64,000 bases of DNA from Plantago ovata (lineage: Eukaryota > Streptophyta > Magnoliopsida > Lamiales > Plantaginaceae), in the NCBI GenBank assembly GCA_028274465.1, contig CM051456.1, positions 621,545 to 685,544 of the forward strand, given 5' to 3'. Below are positions 11,169 to 23,885 of the stretch, one piece after another; within the stretch, counting starts at the first letter, position 1; each line of letters opens with the position of its first letter. The position numbers were made by a program, and so were the translations under genes. The notes under the pieces are model-generated. The model ran no database searches and had not been told where the DNA came from. It was given only the letters and a program-made list of their open reading frames with translations.

Positions 11169-11699
11169 TTTTAAGAAGTATATAATACTGTTGTGTTGGG
11201 TTTGTCCATTGTATGGTTATAAGTATCTTTGTTGTAGGTTTAATGGGAGTTGTTATGAGTTTAAGCAGGTGATGATGATGTCAATCGAGTTTGATGAAGA
11301 AAAGCAAGAAGCAGAAGTTCTCCAACAAGTTTATTCGAAAAAATGAATGAATGTTTTAACATATATTGTAATGACTAAAATGTTTATATTAGCTTATTGT
11401 GAACTTGTTCATTGATACTTTAATGGCAATTCTCAGATTTTTTGACTTGTTTAATCTTATTTTTTTTATAATTACGAATGATTTTAGATTGTCGCTTAAA
11501 ACTATAATAAACCATCTTAAAACCATACTGTAGTTTCTTAAAACCACTCCAAATGAAGTTATAATCATAACGAAAACTTTCAATGCTAACAAGTTAAAAC
11601 CACACAATAACCTCTTAAAATCATACCGCGAATAGTCTGACCGGCCGGGCAGACAAAGTAAGCTGAAAACAAGGCCTTTCTATTTATTTAGGAAAGGCT

Positions 11700-12491
11700 G
11701 ACCTCGACTTTGGCTTTGTATAAGGAGTAGATTAAGGGTCTATTCCATGTCAATTTATACATTCACCCATAATTTTATGGAAAATTACACATCTAATTTC
11801 CCATATTTTCCTTTTCGACATCTCTAGTTACAACATTCTCATGCCAAAAATGAGAATGCTCAATTGGCAAAACACATTGTGGAAGATTTTAATTTTTACA
11901 GATTTATGATACGTATATATTTCGATATTTGGTAAGTCTATCAAAAAAATAAGTTTAAATTGACAACCTTACTTGATCGTTAGTCAATTGGCTCGTTTCC
12001 ATTGAAATCTTATTTGTGACTAAACACACGCAATTACATATGCACATGGTCAACACCTTTTAACCCACTTGAAATTTAATGAGTCAACTTTAAAATAAAC
12101 GGTTCCGGTGATGTTAGTACAAAATATGTTATGGAAAATATAAATGTCCACTTCTCCGGTAGTGATTTATCCATACATCTGTAAAATTATATTAGATTCA
12201 CAACTCAACGATTCAGTATTAATTTAAAAGATACGATTATCTCATACTTGTGGTGTACGTACTCTATAAAGTTAGCTGGTGTATAATAAATAGACGTAGT
12301 CAAGTATGTTCATTACGATTGCATATTGTTCTTGAACTACCGTTTTTCTAAAACAAAACCTTACTTTTGAGTTTTAAGTTAGTCCAAGAATTCCCAAATA
12401 ACACATAGATTTCCAAGAATTTCAAATGACTCCTTGGATTAGTGAAACGACATATTACCACTCCTTATCCTCTAATCCATAGTAGAGTGAA
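11700..12491. other. TWINKY upstream region, left copy
   Basis: No gene is seen. Segments match the right block: 'aattttatggaaaattac' near 11.77 kb equals 34.54 kb, and 12.0-12.5 kb matches 38.9-39.3 kb up to the start codon. It presumably contains the TWINKY promoter. No distinctive motif is clear enough to call. Confidence 0.5.
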
Positions 12492-15400
12492 ATGCTCTGC
12501 TGTTGCATGGATAATCACACGCGCCTCCGTGCGCCACTCTTCAAACCACCGTCTCTGTTCACCCCCAACATTTGCTCAAACCTACCAACTCTGAATCACC
12601 CCAATAACTTCTCACTCTCTTCACCAAAACCCATTTCAAGAATTTCCTTGCAAAAGTCAGTCCACATCTCTTCCAGGACAACAGGTAAAGTCTCTACTTT
12701 ACGACAATTTAAGGTCCTTTAATGGTGTTTTCTTTCTTCTAATCAAGTTCACTCATTATTGTTCAGAAGAAGAGAGGACTGACAATTACGCTAAGCTAAA
12801 GCAAAAGATTGAAACTCTGGGACTTAATCCTGATTCTTGTTCACCTGGTCTCTATGATCTTCTCTATTGCCCCATGGTATGTATTCTATGAAGATAAGGT
12901 GTTTGATTAAATGCCACTGTTGTTATTTTGCCTCCTATGCACTGTACAAAGCTTTGTTTTCGATGAATTCGGTTGAGTTGGTTTGAAGCTAGAACAAAGC
13001 CTATCTTGTTTAGATTTTGATTACCATAAAAAAACTAAAACATTTCAATGTTTTCGGTTGAGTAAGAGTTGGTTTGGAGACCGAAACGTTAATACATGCT
13101 TCTATGTCTTTTTTATGTAATGTGCATTCTCATTTAAAGATTTGTATGCTTCTATGTTCAACTAGTGCAATGGTGGGCAGCCAGTCCAGAGGAGTCTGTT
13201 TTTTCACATAAACGAAAACTGGTATGCCTCGTTTTTCATTGTTTCTCCTCTGCTGCATTTTGTATTTTTGTTATTTTTCGGATGGACGGATTCCACTTTA
13301 CCAGGGTATATGCTATGTGGAGGTGCTTTAATGAAGACTGCGGTTGGGCAGGGCAGGTGGCGTGACATATGGTTTCGATTCTTTTCTCTTCTATGTTCGT
13401 TTCTAGCTGTATCCCTTTCTGTGAATGGTAACTTTTCATTGCAGGTCTTTGCAGATGGCAGAAAAGTTTATCATGGTGTTAATGTGCATAAGAAAAGTAG
13501 CTCATCTCGATTATTGACGCTGGAGAGTAAGGCTAACAGCACTTGATGATCAGGTACCACAAAACGTATAGTTCCTCACTCACACAAAGATGTCGAAAAA
13601 CCAACTTGGTTTGAATTGCAGACATGTTCACTCAATTCTTTACTTGTCTGCAATTCATTTGATAGAAGTATGTTTTTTGTTGATTAAATAGAATACTTTT
13701 TACAGTTATGCATATTAATATTTGAAACTTTGGTGGTCTTGTGAAATCGAAGAACACAAAAAGTAAAAATAAAATTGAAATCATTGAAAATTGTAAGCTG
13801 GCTGAAAGCACACCTTTGCCTTATAACCTTATTGTAGAAAGAAAAAGCCGATTGAACTTCTCTGATTGTCTTGTGACCTTTGTGTATGAAGTGCTTGTTA
13901 CTATCTTGGAACTTGGTGTTATATTATGGTTTTCTGGTCTTCTGAACTATTATTCATGTTCTGAAATTTCCAGGCACTTGCATACTTTTCTGAAAGGAAG
14001 ATAACAAGGGAAACTCTTGTGAGAAATCATGTAATGCAAGTTGCTGGTAAGGTAAGCCGTGATTCTTATATGAGATTAATAGAAAAAGGACCTGTGTCTA
14101 GTAGCAAGTAACTATATTTCCGTTCAAGTATTGCTTGCAGTATACAGAGTATATCATATTTTCTTTTAGAATAATTATGTTCTTAAAAAACTCTGTTGCT
14201 AGTATGCTCCACAGAACTTGCAACACGTTGAGTAAATCTACCATTGCTCTGTGGAGGTAGAATTCAATATTTTCAAGCTTAAACATTTTGACTTTCTTGG
14301 ATAAAATATATACTAGAGATTTTCTAAAATGTCTTTCTGGTGGAGATTGGTGAAAGAATGTAAGCCCCTTATGTTGTGAGATATAAATTTGGTAAATCAA
14401 GATAGTACCCATCAAGTATATTGATCATATGCAATGGTGTAGCTATATTAAATGTATGGTAAAATTACTTGTATATTTGGTTTGCCTGCACACCAATGTT
14501 CTATTTTGCATTTAATGCAGAAAATCATTGCCTTTATGTACAGACGTAATGGAGAGCTTGTGGGATGCAAGTACTGAACAATTGAGAAAAGGAGGTTTTG
14601 GCAGGTATTTTGGATGCATTATGATAAGTTGTATCCAGGCAATGTGTGTGGGGAGATGTATCCAGGCAAAGTGATCATATACCACCGTCAATGTTTTGTT
14701 TAATTTTCAGGAGAGGAATACAGAGAAAACATTGTATGGACTTGATGACATTGCAAGCGCAGATGAGATCATTATTGTAATCACTTATACACGCCCATCT
14801 TCTGACGTTTTGTGCCTGATTCTTATCGTATGATTTTGTGTATGATCATAGGTTGAAGGTGAACTTGATAAGTTGTCGCTTGAAGAAGCTGGTTATTATA
14901 ACTGTGTTAGTGTTCCTAGCGGTGCTCCACAAACCGTCTCTGTCAAAGATCTACCAACTCTAGACAAGGTTCAATCCTTTATCTAGCTTAGCTTGTGGGA
15001 TGGTTAGGTTTTTCATTATACATTTTGCTTATCTAGAGTTCTACCTACACCACCACCTCAGATTAGAAAGTCTTCGCAGCAAAAATTTGCACTGAGATCT
15101 TCAAAAGAATGGGTTTTCAGTGTAGTGTAAGGGGATCTGTGCGATAAAAATGACACAACGGGATTTGACAGCTTGATCATTGATGCTATTATTCAGAAAT
15201 TCTTTGTTCTAAATTGTCCATACTGCTATGTTTTGCATGTATATTGCGATTCCTTGCCACCTGTATGGATGTTCATGACTTCAGGACACCAGCTTTCAGT
15301 ACTTCTGGAACTGCAACGACTATCTGGACAAGGTAGGATATCGAGCTTTCACCCTTTCGTGTTTGTATCTCTTAAGTTCAATTAACACGCTCTCTTTAAT

Positions 15401-15987
15401 GTAAAATAGGCACATTTCTGAAAGTTATGAGAACTCTGCAAACATCATTCACCAATTGCATACATGTTCTTCTGGTATAATAATATTGTCATTCTTTATT
15501 AGGCATCTCGAATTATACTGGCAACTGATGTGGATATACCTGGCCAAGCTTTAGCTGAGGAGCTTTCTCGTCGCCTTGGAAGAGAAAGGTAACAAGGAAG
15601 AATCTTGATTTTCAGCTCCTACTTGCTTAACTTTAGACAAGAACTATGAACTGTCTTTGCAACGTCAATATTTGATGATTTCTTGTAGCTAAGAACAAGC
15701 TAAACGCTTCTCATATAATGTCTTTCAATAAAGCTTGACAAAATTTTACCTTGGATGATCATTAGATGTTTGATAGTACGTTGGCCAAAGAAGGACGAAT
15801 CCAGCTATTTCAAAGATGCAAATGAGGTTTGCATCCAGCATTGTACAACTTGTTTAGACTATGTACACATTTTATCATTAATTCTTTTTCATGTATATAT
15901 GCATAGGTTCTCGTGAATCTGGGTTCAGATGCCCTTAGAGATGCAATTGCTAGAGCGGAGGCATATGAGGTCCAGAATTCGTGCTGA
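12492..15987 (+). pseudogene. TWINKY-like primase (truncated TWINKLE), dead left copy
   Basis: Thirteen exons can be placed by splice sites and by the right copy: 12492-12684, 12767-12876, 13166-13221, 13305-13356, 13442 region-13552, 13974-14051, 14521-14604, 14711-14776, 14852-14968, 15285-15332, 15503-15588, 15766-15826, 15907-15987. It encoded a transit peptide, a zinc-ribbon primase region (CPM|C ... CFNEDC) and a TOPRIM domain (VEGELDK), with no helicase. Exon 5 has lost 2 nt relative to the right copy (frameshift, early stop), and exon 7 has CGA changed to TGA. In the TOPRIM motif the usual TDAD reads TDVD. All splice sites remain, so inactivation seems fairly recent. The product, if any, would end within exon 5. 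Confidence 0.85.
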
Positions 15988-16533
15988 TCCATTACGTATG
16001 AACGAGTCAAGACAAGGTTCCATGCCCAAGTCCTTTGTTATATTCGATTAATAGCCTTATGAACGAGTCAAGACAAGGTACCAGACAAGTTCATTGCCTG
16101 TTATTTCAGTCCTGTGGTGTTGCAGATGGAATAATTTTGCTTATCTCATCTGGTTAACCCCAGTTGCATTGTAACTAGATACTTTTTCAAGAGGCTAATT
16201 AAGGTTTCACTTATTTTTGTTGATGTATACTCATGTTTATAATAAAGAAACAAATAGAAACTAAACCAGAAGGGGCTAATGGTTGAAGAGGCTAAGGTTT
16301 CACTCTTTTTTGTTGATGGTATTACTCATGATTATAATAAAGAAACAAACCGAAAACTAAACCACAATGGCTAATTACTGAATGAACTTTCTGATAGCAA
16401 TATTTACATGGTCACTGCAATAAATATTGAGAAAGTGAAAGAAATACTACCAATATTTACATGTACTTATTAACATAGTAAAAACAGATACAGTAGTAGA
16501 TAATTGAATCAGTTGGTAGATTAAATCTGGTAA

Positions 16534-16905
16534 TTACTTCGTGTCGAAGATGCTGTTTCGTTTTCTTTTGTTACCAGCAGCACGGTTCTTCTTCTCCTTC
16601 TTCTTGTGCAGTTCGTACTTCTGAAAATGGCTAGCAACTTGAGAATGCGTCCTCGTTTTGATGTGCTTCGCGATGGCCTTCCACTTACCTTTCCCATGCT
16701 TGTTGAACCCCTCCAGAAACAGTCGATGTTCCTCATCACTCCACTTACTCTGTTTCTTCTTCTGCAGGACAGGCTGCTCGTCTAATTCACCTAACGCGTC
16801 TAAAATATCCTCCACATCAAGCACCAACTTTATGAAATGTTGTTCGACTTGCTCAGTTGTTTTCGTCCCTAGCTGATCAGCAATTCCCTGCCATAGGGTC
16901 TAGGT
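16534..16905 (-). pseudogene. MYB-related (DIVARICATA-type) gene, 5'-truncated left copy
   Basis: The minus strand has an intact second MYB-like repeat, SKWSDEEHRLFLEGFNKHGK then GKWKAIAKHI and SQVASHFQKYE, followed by a basic tail ending IFDTK. Upstream, the end of the first SANT repeat (GTKTTEQVEQHFIKLVLDV) is present, but the homology stops near 16905, so the start codon and most of the first repeat are gone, and a frame change lies near 16895. The SHFQKYE box replaces the usual SHAQKYF of this nuclear transcription-factor class. The right copy has the missing half. Confidence 0.75.
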
Positions 16906-17420
16906 AAGGTACTATCCAACTCCAACTTCATTTCTAATTACCGGATCCACATCAGTGTCAACAAATATATAATAACAAAATTACAAGAGACATTTATGAA
17001 CATTCAAACTTGGCGGTGAAAGATAAGCAGCCATCGGACAAATGCAACAATAAAACAAGACGGAGATTGCAAGAGAATACCTCTTTTAGCTAGATAATCG
17101 CCTTTACAGAGAGCTCGAATTATATAATGACACATACCGCTAAGTGTTATTTCCATTTCCTTCATCAGATTCCATATTTCCATCCCAAACTAGTTAGACC
17201 AGAAATATCTATACTAAAGTGAAAAAGGAACCTACGAAAAGGCAAGCGTTGGAACATTACCAATGGATCAGGTTTACTAGCACAGTAGCTCAGAATCCGA
17301 ACAAAATCTGAATGAATGGATTGCCCAGTGCACAACTGGCCTGATAATTAATGTGTTAAGAACCATCACGAATTTAATTATATGTTTTTATTATACTGGA
17401 ATATACATCACACATTCACA
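16906..17420. other. Non-coding, nothing recognised
   Basis: Homology to the right block ends at the left MYB truncation, so this is the edge of the duplicated block. No gene, repeat or element ends seen. Confidence 0.45.
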
Positions 17421-18282
17421 CTACATTCGAACTTTTAGATAATCATGTTGTGGGTTTAAGGCATACTGAGAATAGCAAATCACAACACTTCCTGAATCCA
17501 TAATGTCCATATATAACTCCACAGCCGTGCCTGTCTTGGATCCATTATTCTTCACGGTCTCATTCCATGTCCCATTGAGCACGTAAACACAGTGTTTGGA
17601 CATCACACACTTACCCAAACTGATATGGCAATGTTTGTTCCAGGGATGGCTCCAGAATGTTGACAGTAATAGTCTTATGCCTGTACGTTCTTTTCATCGA
17701 GAAGTTCAATATATTATGTTCCTCTTCCTTGCTCAGCCACTCGTTGCATTTGGCTTGATTCAATAGACAGCGTTATGACTAACCGATACATCAGTTATGA
17801 ATATATTCTTCTTTATAACCATCTTCATCTGTTCACGTTAGATATGATATGATGTGATCCACCGCCTGATAATTGGCTTATATGGTTCAAGAATGCTTCA
17901 CGTGATACTGGAGCACGGATTTTCACTTCCGGTACAATTATGATATCTTTCTCGTTAATTTCTTCTGAATTGATGAACTCAGTCTCCTTCCTATGAACCA
18001 ATTCAGCCTTATTTCCTTCAAATTTATACAGAGAAGGCTTTTTTTCTTGATAATCGGAGTCGAATCCAGCACAACATTGTCAATGGGCTTCAACTCCAGC
18101 TGCTCCTGCAATGCAGAAGCACGCAAGAAAGTAGTAATGAACCAGTCGAACTTCTTGTTTATCTCTGGTTTTCGAATTCCTATAAAATCCTTAAATGTCC
18201 TCATTCTTGACGGAAAACAGACAGAAGAAAACAGAAGATTCTTACAAGAAACAAACAGAGAAAAACATAGGATTTTGCCCAA
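17421..18282 (-). other. Unidentified protein-like reading frames
   Basis: Two minus-strand stretches have amino-acid composition more like real protein than chance: one around 18.0-18.2 kb (KKFDWFITTFLRASALQEQ, then LELKPIDNVVLDSTPI) that continues in another frame with an acidic, hydrophilic run (KIRAPVSREAFLNHISQL), and one at 17421-17618 (VYVLNGTWNETVKNNGS, then TGTAVELYMDIM). They could be exons or a broken gene. I do not recognise the family and propose no function. Confidence 0.3.
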
Positions 18283-18564
18283 GGGGATAAAGTTGCCCTT
18301 TCGACGGGCATGTTTTGAAGCCCTTCCAAAAAATATGCATTACCCACCAAACCGAGATCATACAGAAAAACATACTATTGCTCTATTCTCAGTCTCCAAA
18401 TGCTCAAAATGAAGTGCCATACAGAAGATTTACCATATATAGATACAAGATGAAGACAATTAAAGAAAAAAATTTGTCTGTCTCTCTTTATGTATTATAG
18501 AAATTTACACATAGTATGTTATTCCTTAGTACGATAGCAGCGGCAACCATAGATTCTTTCTTGA

Positions 18565-18851
18565 TCATATTCGCCTAAGAGAAGCCAACCTGTTCTCAAG
18601 GTCTTCGACATTAGCAGCTGATGCAGGACTGGAAATTGACGTGCTTGCATACAGAGCCTAGACATGTGAAAAGAACTGTTAGACAAAGAAAAAACCAACA
18701 GGAGTAACAAACAAGCGAAATCAGTTGGAAATAATTTGTGATTTAACCTGTGTATGGGTGGCCACACCTCTTATTTGTGCACGGCTACCTTGCAAGTTTG
18801 TTATTTGCTGCCGCAGATGAACAAGTGGCGGGCTAGGATTGTGGTGGCAGC
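18565..18851 (-). pseudogene. VPS2.3-like ESCRT-III gene fragment
   Basis: Two minus-strand exons are clear. Exon 18748-18851 reads ILARHL then, after a one-base loss, HLRQQITNLQGSRAQIRGVA. Exon 18565-18657 reads ALYASTSISS joined directly to NVEDLENRLASLRRI and a stop. These match the middle and extreme C-terminus of plant VPS2.3/CHMP2-type ESCRT-III subunits, but about a hundred residues between them are missing and there is no N-terminus. A functional ESCRT-III helical core cannot form. Splice sites are good, so the source was genomic, not a processed copy. The family call is confident because both ends match. Confidence 0.75.
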
Positions 18852-20376
18852 CTAGTTCAAGTTAAGAAAAGCATTTATCATGTCTTTATATTTCAGGAGG
18901 CCACTTCAAGCATGAGATACGAGAAGTTCAAAACACCAAATTAGGCATAAGACTCGACAAATGCCATGTTTGGATATCCCAGCAAATTGATAAAACAGGA
19001 AACATGAATGCTTTCTATAAGAATGTGGGAAGATATAGATTATCTGAATTGAGGTTGTCGGTTTCATTCATACATGTTCCAAACAAGAATGGATATATGG
19101 TTGTGGTTCAATACTAGTTAATGAAATAATGAGTGGTTTCAGATGAATAATACATTGCAGCAGAAAAAAGGGTACATTCATGTCATCTTGCTAGCTACAT
19201 GTTTCAAGATGCAGTGCTGAAAATATATATCAACTCACATTATACATTGATAAGCAGGTGTTTCAGTTAGCTACAGGTCTGAATATGAAATAGAAAATGC
19301 ATCAAATATCTTATTACTGACACTGTTGTCAGAATTCAGAAACAAGAAGAACCTAAGTTACCACGTTTCCAGTTTTGGCAGTTTACTTTATCTCTGCCAC
19401 TAGTCTTTTCTCCTAGGGACTGGGAAAAAAAAAAAAGAAAGAAAGAAAACGAGTAAGGTTCACAATCAACTACGAATTACAGGTGCTTATCAAATTAGAG
19501 GACTACATTCTGAAGGAGAATGTTGTGATCTATAACGCGTAGCAACAACATAACTCAATTTGTAAGGATGAAATCACTCGTTCAATGCCTACGATTCAGG
19601 TAATCAGTTCCTTAGTTTCTCAGCTTCATGTTTATCCAACGTCTCATCAACTGCATGATCATATCAATCTGGAAAGTGGTCACAAAATAATCAGTTCTTA
19701 CGCTAAAGTATATTTCCAGGGGGAGACATTAACTTATAACTCATGCTCGAAAGCCAATTTTTCTTTCGAGCTAGCCAAAGTGCCCCAGATTATCTAACAA
19801 CAACGTAACGTATTCGAAGATGAATACCAAAGCTATTATACCCCAATTGGGTGGTGAGAGAGAACAGATGTAAGAAACCTAAAGTGGTAAACACTTACTG
19901 TCATATCCAAAAAGAAGTAGCTGTATCACTTTTACTTGTCTATTTGCACAAGTGGACCACCATGCCTAATTGGTTAACCCAAATCCAACAATTTCTCCAA
20001 TGATCAACCATTCAAGAACGAAGTACTGAATGTGTGGAGTACGATTAAATAACCATTGCCATTAATAGTTTCCATGATGCATAAGAGGGCATAATAAAAT
20101 AACTGGGATAACTCGTAATTTATCATGTTAAAAGGTAAAATGCAGGAAACTAGCTGTGGTGTATTCATATGTTCCAAGAAAAGTTGAGTTAGCCAGTGGA
20201 ATTTCAGAAGTGGTCAACTCCGGTGGAGTAGGTTTTAACGCAACGCCGGAGGACTCATTGGTTGCAACTTGCAACTAGGAGACACTAATTACTAAGTGCA
20301 TATTGGTAAGAAAGAGTACATATTGGTTACCGAATAAAAGCTAAGTGCTTGTTGTAATAATTTCAGAGTGCAATAC
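18852..20376. other. Intergenic, NLR B downstream flank at right end
   Basis: No gene seen from 18852 to about 20120. From there the sequence matches the NLR A (from 4690) and NLR C (from 28880) downstream flanks, marking the left edge of the middle module. Confidence 0.45.
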
Positions 20377-20548
20377 GAACAACACGACACTGCTAAATAA
20401 ATCAGCCTAAAGCAGCTATGAAGCATTGTGGTAAAAGTAAAATTTCATGATCATATAACAAGAACAGAACACTAATTAAATGATTTGTAATCGATGCCAA
20501 ATAAAAAAAAAATGCAAAAGTTGTAACAAAACATGTTGCTTTCACCTG
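20377..20548. repeat. 173-bp repeat, single unit
   Basis: One copy of the unit found in pairs at the other two modules (gaacaacacgacactgct start, 'atcatataacaagaac' core). Here it is not duplicated. Confidence 0.8.
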
Positions 20549-20602
20549 ATAGAGAAGAAACTAAGCACAGATGCATTGGTCATCCTTCCTTGCATGGAAG
20601 CC

Positions 20603-23234
20603 TTAGTCAAAAAAACTGAAATGCAGCATACATAACCATGAATTGTGCGTTAAAAAAAAGTTGTTAGAAGTAGAGAAAGGTAAACGAAATGAAAGCTGGA
20701 GTATTATTAATTTTAAACGAAAACATACCTCAAATAAAAGTTGAAAGTTTAGGTTGCCAAGGTCACGTTGTTCCTGGAGGATGCTCCTTGCTGAGTTTTT
20801 GACAGAGTCCGTGCACCGATAAGCTGTGATTTTCTCTAGGGTGTCAATTCCCCCAATCTCAACAGGAATCTCCTTCAGATGTTTGCAATATTCAATACAC
20901 AGGTGCTTGAGTTGAGGGAAGTGGGTTTCATCCGCTATCCAATTCTCCAATTTCGACCACCCCAGCCGGAGATATTGTAGGTTGCAGAATTCACCTTCAC
21001 ATGGCTCCCATGTTGAACTTTCAAACGAACAACCCCTAAGTTCGAGAAGTTGGAGATTTGGAAGGGCACCGATTCTGCTCATAAATGCCCCTGATAACTT
21101 CTCGGCATCATAGATGTGCAGCTCTCTTAGGGTCTGTGGGAAAATGGGATTCAAGTATTTGGTTCCTCCGACTAAGAGTTCTTCCAGTTTAGGGAAGCCG
21201 GTGAGATCAATGTTTGGCTGAGTCCACCAATCCTTACCGTCAATTCCTAAACTCTTTAAACTCGGAAGTTTTCCAAGCAATTGGGTAACTATTCCCACAG
21301 GTATAGTACCTAGGCTATGTAGAGTTTCTCCACAATTCACGCTTCTGGGAACAGTTCCGTCATACTCATAGAGAGTGGGCGAGAAGTACTCGAAGTGTCG
21401 TAGTTGTGGAAAACAAAATATTCCCACTGGGAACTTTTCACCAAGAAGGTTAAAGATGAGGGTTTGTAAATTCTTAAGTACACCTATGCCAGGTGGTAAT
21501 TCAATTTCAAACCGACCTCTAGCACAAGATAAGGCAAGATATTTCAAGTTAATTAACTTGAATATTTCTTTTGGGAATTGTTTCAAATATATATCATATA
21601 GATCTAATGTTTTCAATAACCATAGGCAAGTCCCACTTTTAGGTAATACGAGATCATATGCACTATTAATTAATAGAAATGAACGAGCTCGAGTCATTAG
21701 ATCCATGCAGCCAGACAAATCACCAATGCGTTCAGAAGAAGTAACACAAACACGACGTAGGCACAATGCATCTACCGGCTCTCCCAATTTTTTGGCAAAA
21801 ATGAACTTTTTTTCTTCAGCTTTCCTCATGCATAGGTCTCTCAACAGATCGTGTATGCTGTATGAGACTACTCTCTCACCAAATTTCCTCTTACGGACAA
21901 AAATTAAATTTCTGTCAACGAGGGAATTTAGGTGTGACTCGGCAACTTCTTCAGGACTTCTATCTTTGATCGGGTTCAGAAATCCCTCTGCAACCCACAA
22001 CTTGATCAATCTTGAGGCATCAATTGCATGATCTTCAGGGAAAGCACCCATGTAGAGTAGACATGGCTTCAAGTAATGTGGCAAAGTGACATAGCTCCAA
22101 GAAAATATCCCCGAGAATCAATTGTCTTCTCTTGTAATAAATGAACTTATGTCGCTTGCAACTTTCTCCCACAAAACTTTTGTCCTCTCAGCTCGCAACA
22201 TGAATCCCCCAATCACCTGAATTGCAAGAGGTAGCCCTCCACATTTTCTCACAATTTCACGGGCAATTTCTTCTAATTCAGTTGGGCACTTCTCACCTGG
22301 ATGCACAATTTTTTCAAAGAGTTTCCAACTATCTTCCTCGCTGAGTAGCTGCACCTCATGCCTCCTCCTGGGACTGACATAATCGGCCACCCTGTTTTCC
22401 CTTGTAGTCAAAATGATCCGACTCTTGTTATTGTTATCTGGAGCACACGCACGGATATCATCCCATACGTTGGTACTCCAAATGTCGTCTAGTACAATCA
22501 AGTATCTTCTAGAAAATAACATTTGGTACAAATCAACTTTGAGTTGTTCATTTGTCCTACCACTTGTATTATAACCTAAAAGGCTCAAAAGAACTTGTCA
22601 TTGATCATACTGTTGCGATATAGTTGCCCATAAACATTTATCAAAGTGATTACTTGAAGAATATTGATTGTAAAGTTTACGGGCCAGAGTAGTCTTACCA
22701 ATTCCCCCCATGCCTACGAGGGGATGATTTCGAGTGTACGAGATTCTGAAGTGAGCCGATCACGTAGTTCGATCAAACAATTGTCCACTCCTACTAGCAC
22801 GTCGGGAATCAAATGACTCTGATCACTCCTTGAATGAAAAGTCGGTGTTGCTTTTTCTGATTGACCAATCGCCGCCTTGATCTTGACCATTTCTGCAGCC
22901 GCGGAACTAAACACATGGCAGACTTGGGTCAAGTCAGGTGGTAAAATCATGAAACTTTGACCAACTGGATTTGACAGAACCTGAGCTATAATGTAGGACT
23001 CAAGTGTGTCCTCAGTATTTTCGGCAGCATCACGGATTTGATCCTCCAAAGTTTCTATTTCAGCCTGGATAACTGGAGTAGACTCGTCAAGAAAGTCTCT
23101 CAAGAAAGAGGTCTTTTCTAAGAGGAATTGGATTTGTGGAATTTTTCACTATCAAGAACCCAATCTTGATGGTATTGTTTAGGGTGTAGGATTTGATGGA
23201 GGAGTTCAACGAGGGAACCTAGACAGAAGGCCAT
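20603..23234 (-). pseudogene. NLR (R1A-like), middle copy B, pseudogene
   Basis: Alignable over its whole length to copy C: Rx-N-like start at 23234, NB-ARC, full LRR ending near 20730 at a possible splice donor. Four lesions are seen relative to the other copies: one T missing near 23145 and one G missing near 22725 (frameshifts), and CGA-to-TGA changes near 22598 and 22119. The longest surviving piece is the C-terminal 493 aa carrying the LRR (LPKSGTCLWLLKTLDL and following), which could only be made from an internal start. A full protein is not possible. Confidence 0.85.
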
Positions 23235-23877
23235 GGCTTGGAACTGAATAAGTGAATTTTTGTGGAGATCGGTATGGGAATAGTATGGGAGATGATGATG
23301 AGCTTAGAGCTACAAATGAAAGAGATACTACTTGCAAAGTTCTTTCCAGCTATACCATATGAAATATATGAACTACAAGTATAAGAGTGTGGAGTGAATT
23401 ATGATGTGGACCAACGTTTTGTCCGCACTTTAGACTATAATGGATGATTAATGTGAACCAAATCAATACTTTATCTGGAAAATTGACTATAGTGGATGAT
23501 TAATTTGCATAAAGAGAGAATTTTGTGGACCAAATAAATGTATGCAGTGAACTTTCCATATTGACAGAGACGGCCATTTTGAATTGGCCTGGATATGCTT
23601 TTTAAACGTGAGAAGAATTGAGTATATCACGCTTAATTATGTGAAATAAACTGTTTTGCTTTTTCAAAATTATCGGAAAAGTATCTATCCATTAGCAAAG
23701 GTGTAAACTGCTCAGTAATTAGAAAACTCCGTGGGGACATACCATTACGTAACAACAGACTACATCATCTTGAGGCATGTTACGTTGTTGAGGATACATT
23801 TACTTTGCAGCTTCTATTTTCCCCACATTTTGCATAGACGCTAATTAACTCCACTGGAAACATGTAGTGTGATGTAG
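23235..23877. other. NLR B upstream region and PPR debris
   Basis: The part up to about 23700 matches the upstream DNA of NLR A and C. The last stretch (23735-23877) matches PPR copy 1 near 8.54-8.74 kb. No gene is present. Confidence 0.5.
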
Positions 23878-23885
23878 ATCAGAAT

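Larger units (their letters stand above)
10053..11699. mobile_element. Unclassified 1.65-kb repeat-rich insertion
   Basis: Compared with the matching flank beyond the 34.5-kb PPR copy, about 1.65 kb is extra here. Its ends are imperfect inverted repeats (agactttccta at 10053, taggaaaggct ending 11699, each followed inward by a ttttca-like block). Inside are a (CAC)n tract, a 350-bp direct duplication, and the motif ggttttaag many times on the left half, with its complement cttaaaacc on the right half. No transposase is seen. I could not settle a target duplication, so the class is open. Confidence 0.5.

Noticed and set aside
10053-11699. Helitron origin for the 1.65-kb insertion
   Set aside because: A hairpin exists near the right end but no CTRR terminus follows it, and the ends look like inverted repeats.
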